64,000 bases of DNA from Ceratothoa steindachneri (Eukaryota > Arthropoda > Malacostraca > Isopoda > Cymothoidae). The position numbers and the translations under genes were made by a program. The notes under the pieces were generated by a model, which was not told the origin of the DNA, did not search any database, and saw only the letters and a program-made list of their open reading frames with translations. Shown here piece by piece: positions 63,901 through 64,000 of the stretch (the first letter of the stretch is position 1; every line of letters begins with the position of its first letter). The DNA is taken from positions 86,402,777 through 86,466,776 of the forward strand of contig OZ018337.1 in NCBI GenBank assembly GCA_963969495.1, written 5' to 3'.

Positions 63901-64000
63901 AATGACCCTTAAATCGTTTAGAATTACTCGCTTATTCACATCATTGCATCCACGGAAGCTTTATGCTATTCATTATTGTCTACCTCCAATTACCATCGTT
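57974..64000. other. AT-rich DNA, nothing recognised
   Basis: Six kilobases without a supported gene. Frames at 58292-58486 (+) and 59756-59971 (-) lack features. A perfect 9-bp inverted repeat, TTTGCCTCC/GGAGGCAAA, lies at 62533-62541 and 62550-62558. A G-rich patch is at about 63400-63423. No TE protein similarity noticed. Confidence 0.55.

Overview
This window looks like intergenic DNA from a large, AT-rich animal genome, probably an arthropod (crustacean- or insect-like). I found no convincing host protein-coding gene, tRNA, rRNA or CRISPR array. Every recognisable coding stretch is a decayed transposable element (TE). The arthropod assignment is an inference from the mix of elements (jockey-like LINE, mariner, Tc1, piggyBac, Helitron, Penelope-like, Polinton, Ty3-like) and from very long (TA)n arrays. 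Species cannot be named from the sequence.

Layout. 1-4140: a jockey-like non-LTR retrotransposon on the minus strand, cut by the left window edge, with gag-like ORF1, endonuclease and a frameshifted reverse transcriptase (RT). 7850-8660: a GC-richer, promoter-bearing island. 10.6-11.16 kb: a Tc1 pseudogene. 14864-16428 and 38858-40418: two direct copies of a ~1.56 kb LTR-like repeat that carries its own internal tandem array. 18.2-18.8 kb: a rearranged Tc1 copy beside a (TA)n array. 21.2-22.5 kb: a Ty3-like RNase H fragment followed by an LTR-like promoter region. 23.3-25.0 kb: a Penelope-like element (PLE) with RT and GIY-YIG remnants. 25-29 kb: unclassified repeat sequence with G/C homopolymers. 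29.3-32.1 kb: pieces of three LINEs in opposite orientations.

43.8-46.7 kb is a dense nest: a mariner-like pseudogene, an internally deleted mariner with both terminal inverted repeats, and a second PLE fragment, separated by (TA)n arrays. 48.2-48.9 kb holds an internally deleted piggyBac. 49.8-53.4 kb holds a degraded Polinton/Maverick (adintovirus-like) segment with integrase and capsid-gene remnants. 55.76-57.27 kb holds a Helitron helicase remnant with a 3'-terminal hairpin, again between (TA)n arrays. The remaining stretches (about 4.1-7.3, 8.7-10.4, 11.2-14.9, 32.1-38.9, 40.4-43.8, 46.7-48.2, 53.4-55.7 and 57.4-64 kb) are AT-rich and show nothing I can support.

How the parts relate. 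There is no operon or pathway. The main organising feature is that several TEs begin or end exactly at (TA)n arrays, so these arrays look like landing pads or insertion by-products. No clearly new functional system was found. The most interesting items are the Polinton remnant, the LTR with internal palindromic tandem units, and the TE/(TA)n association.
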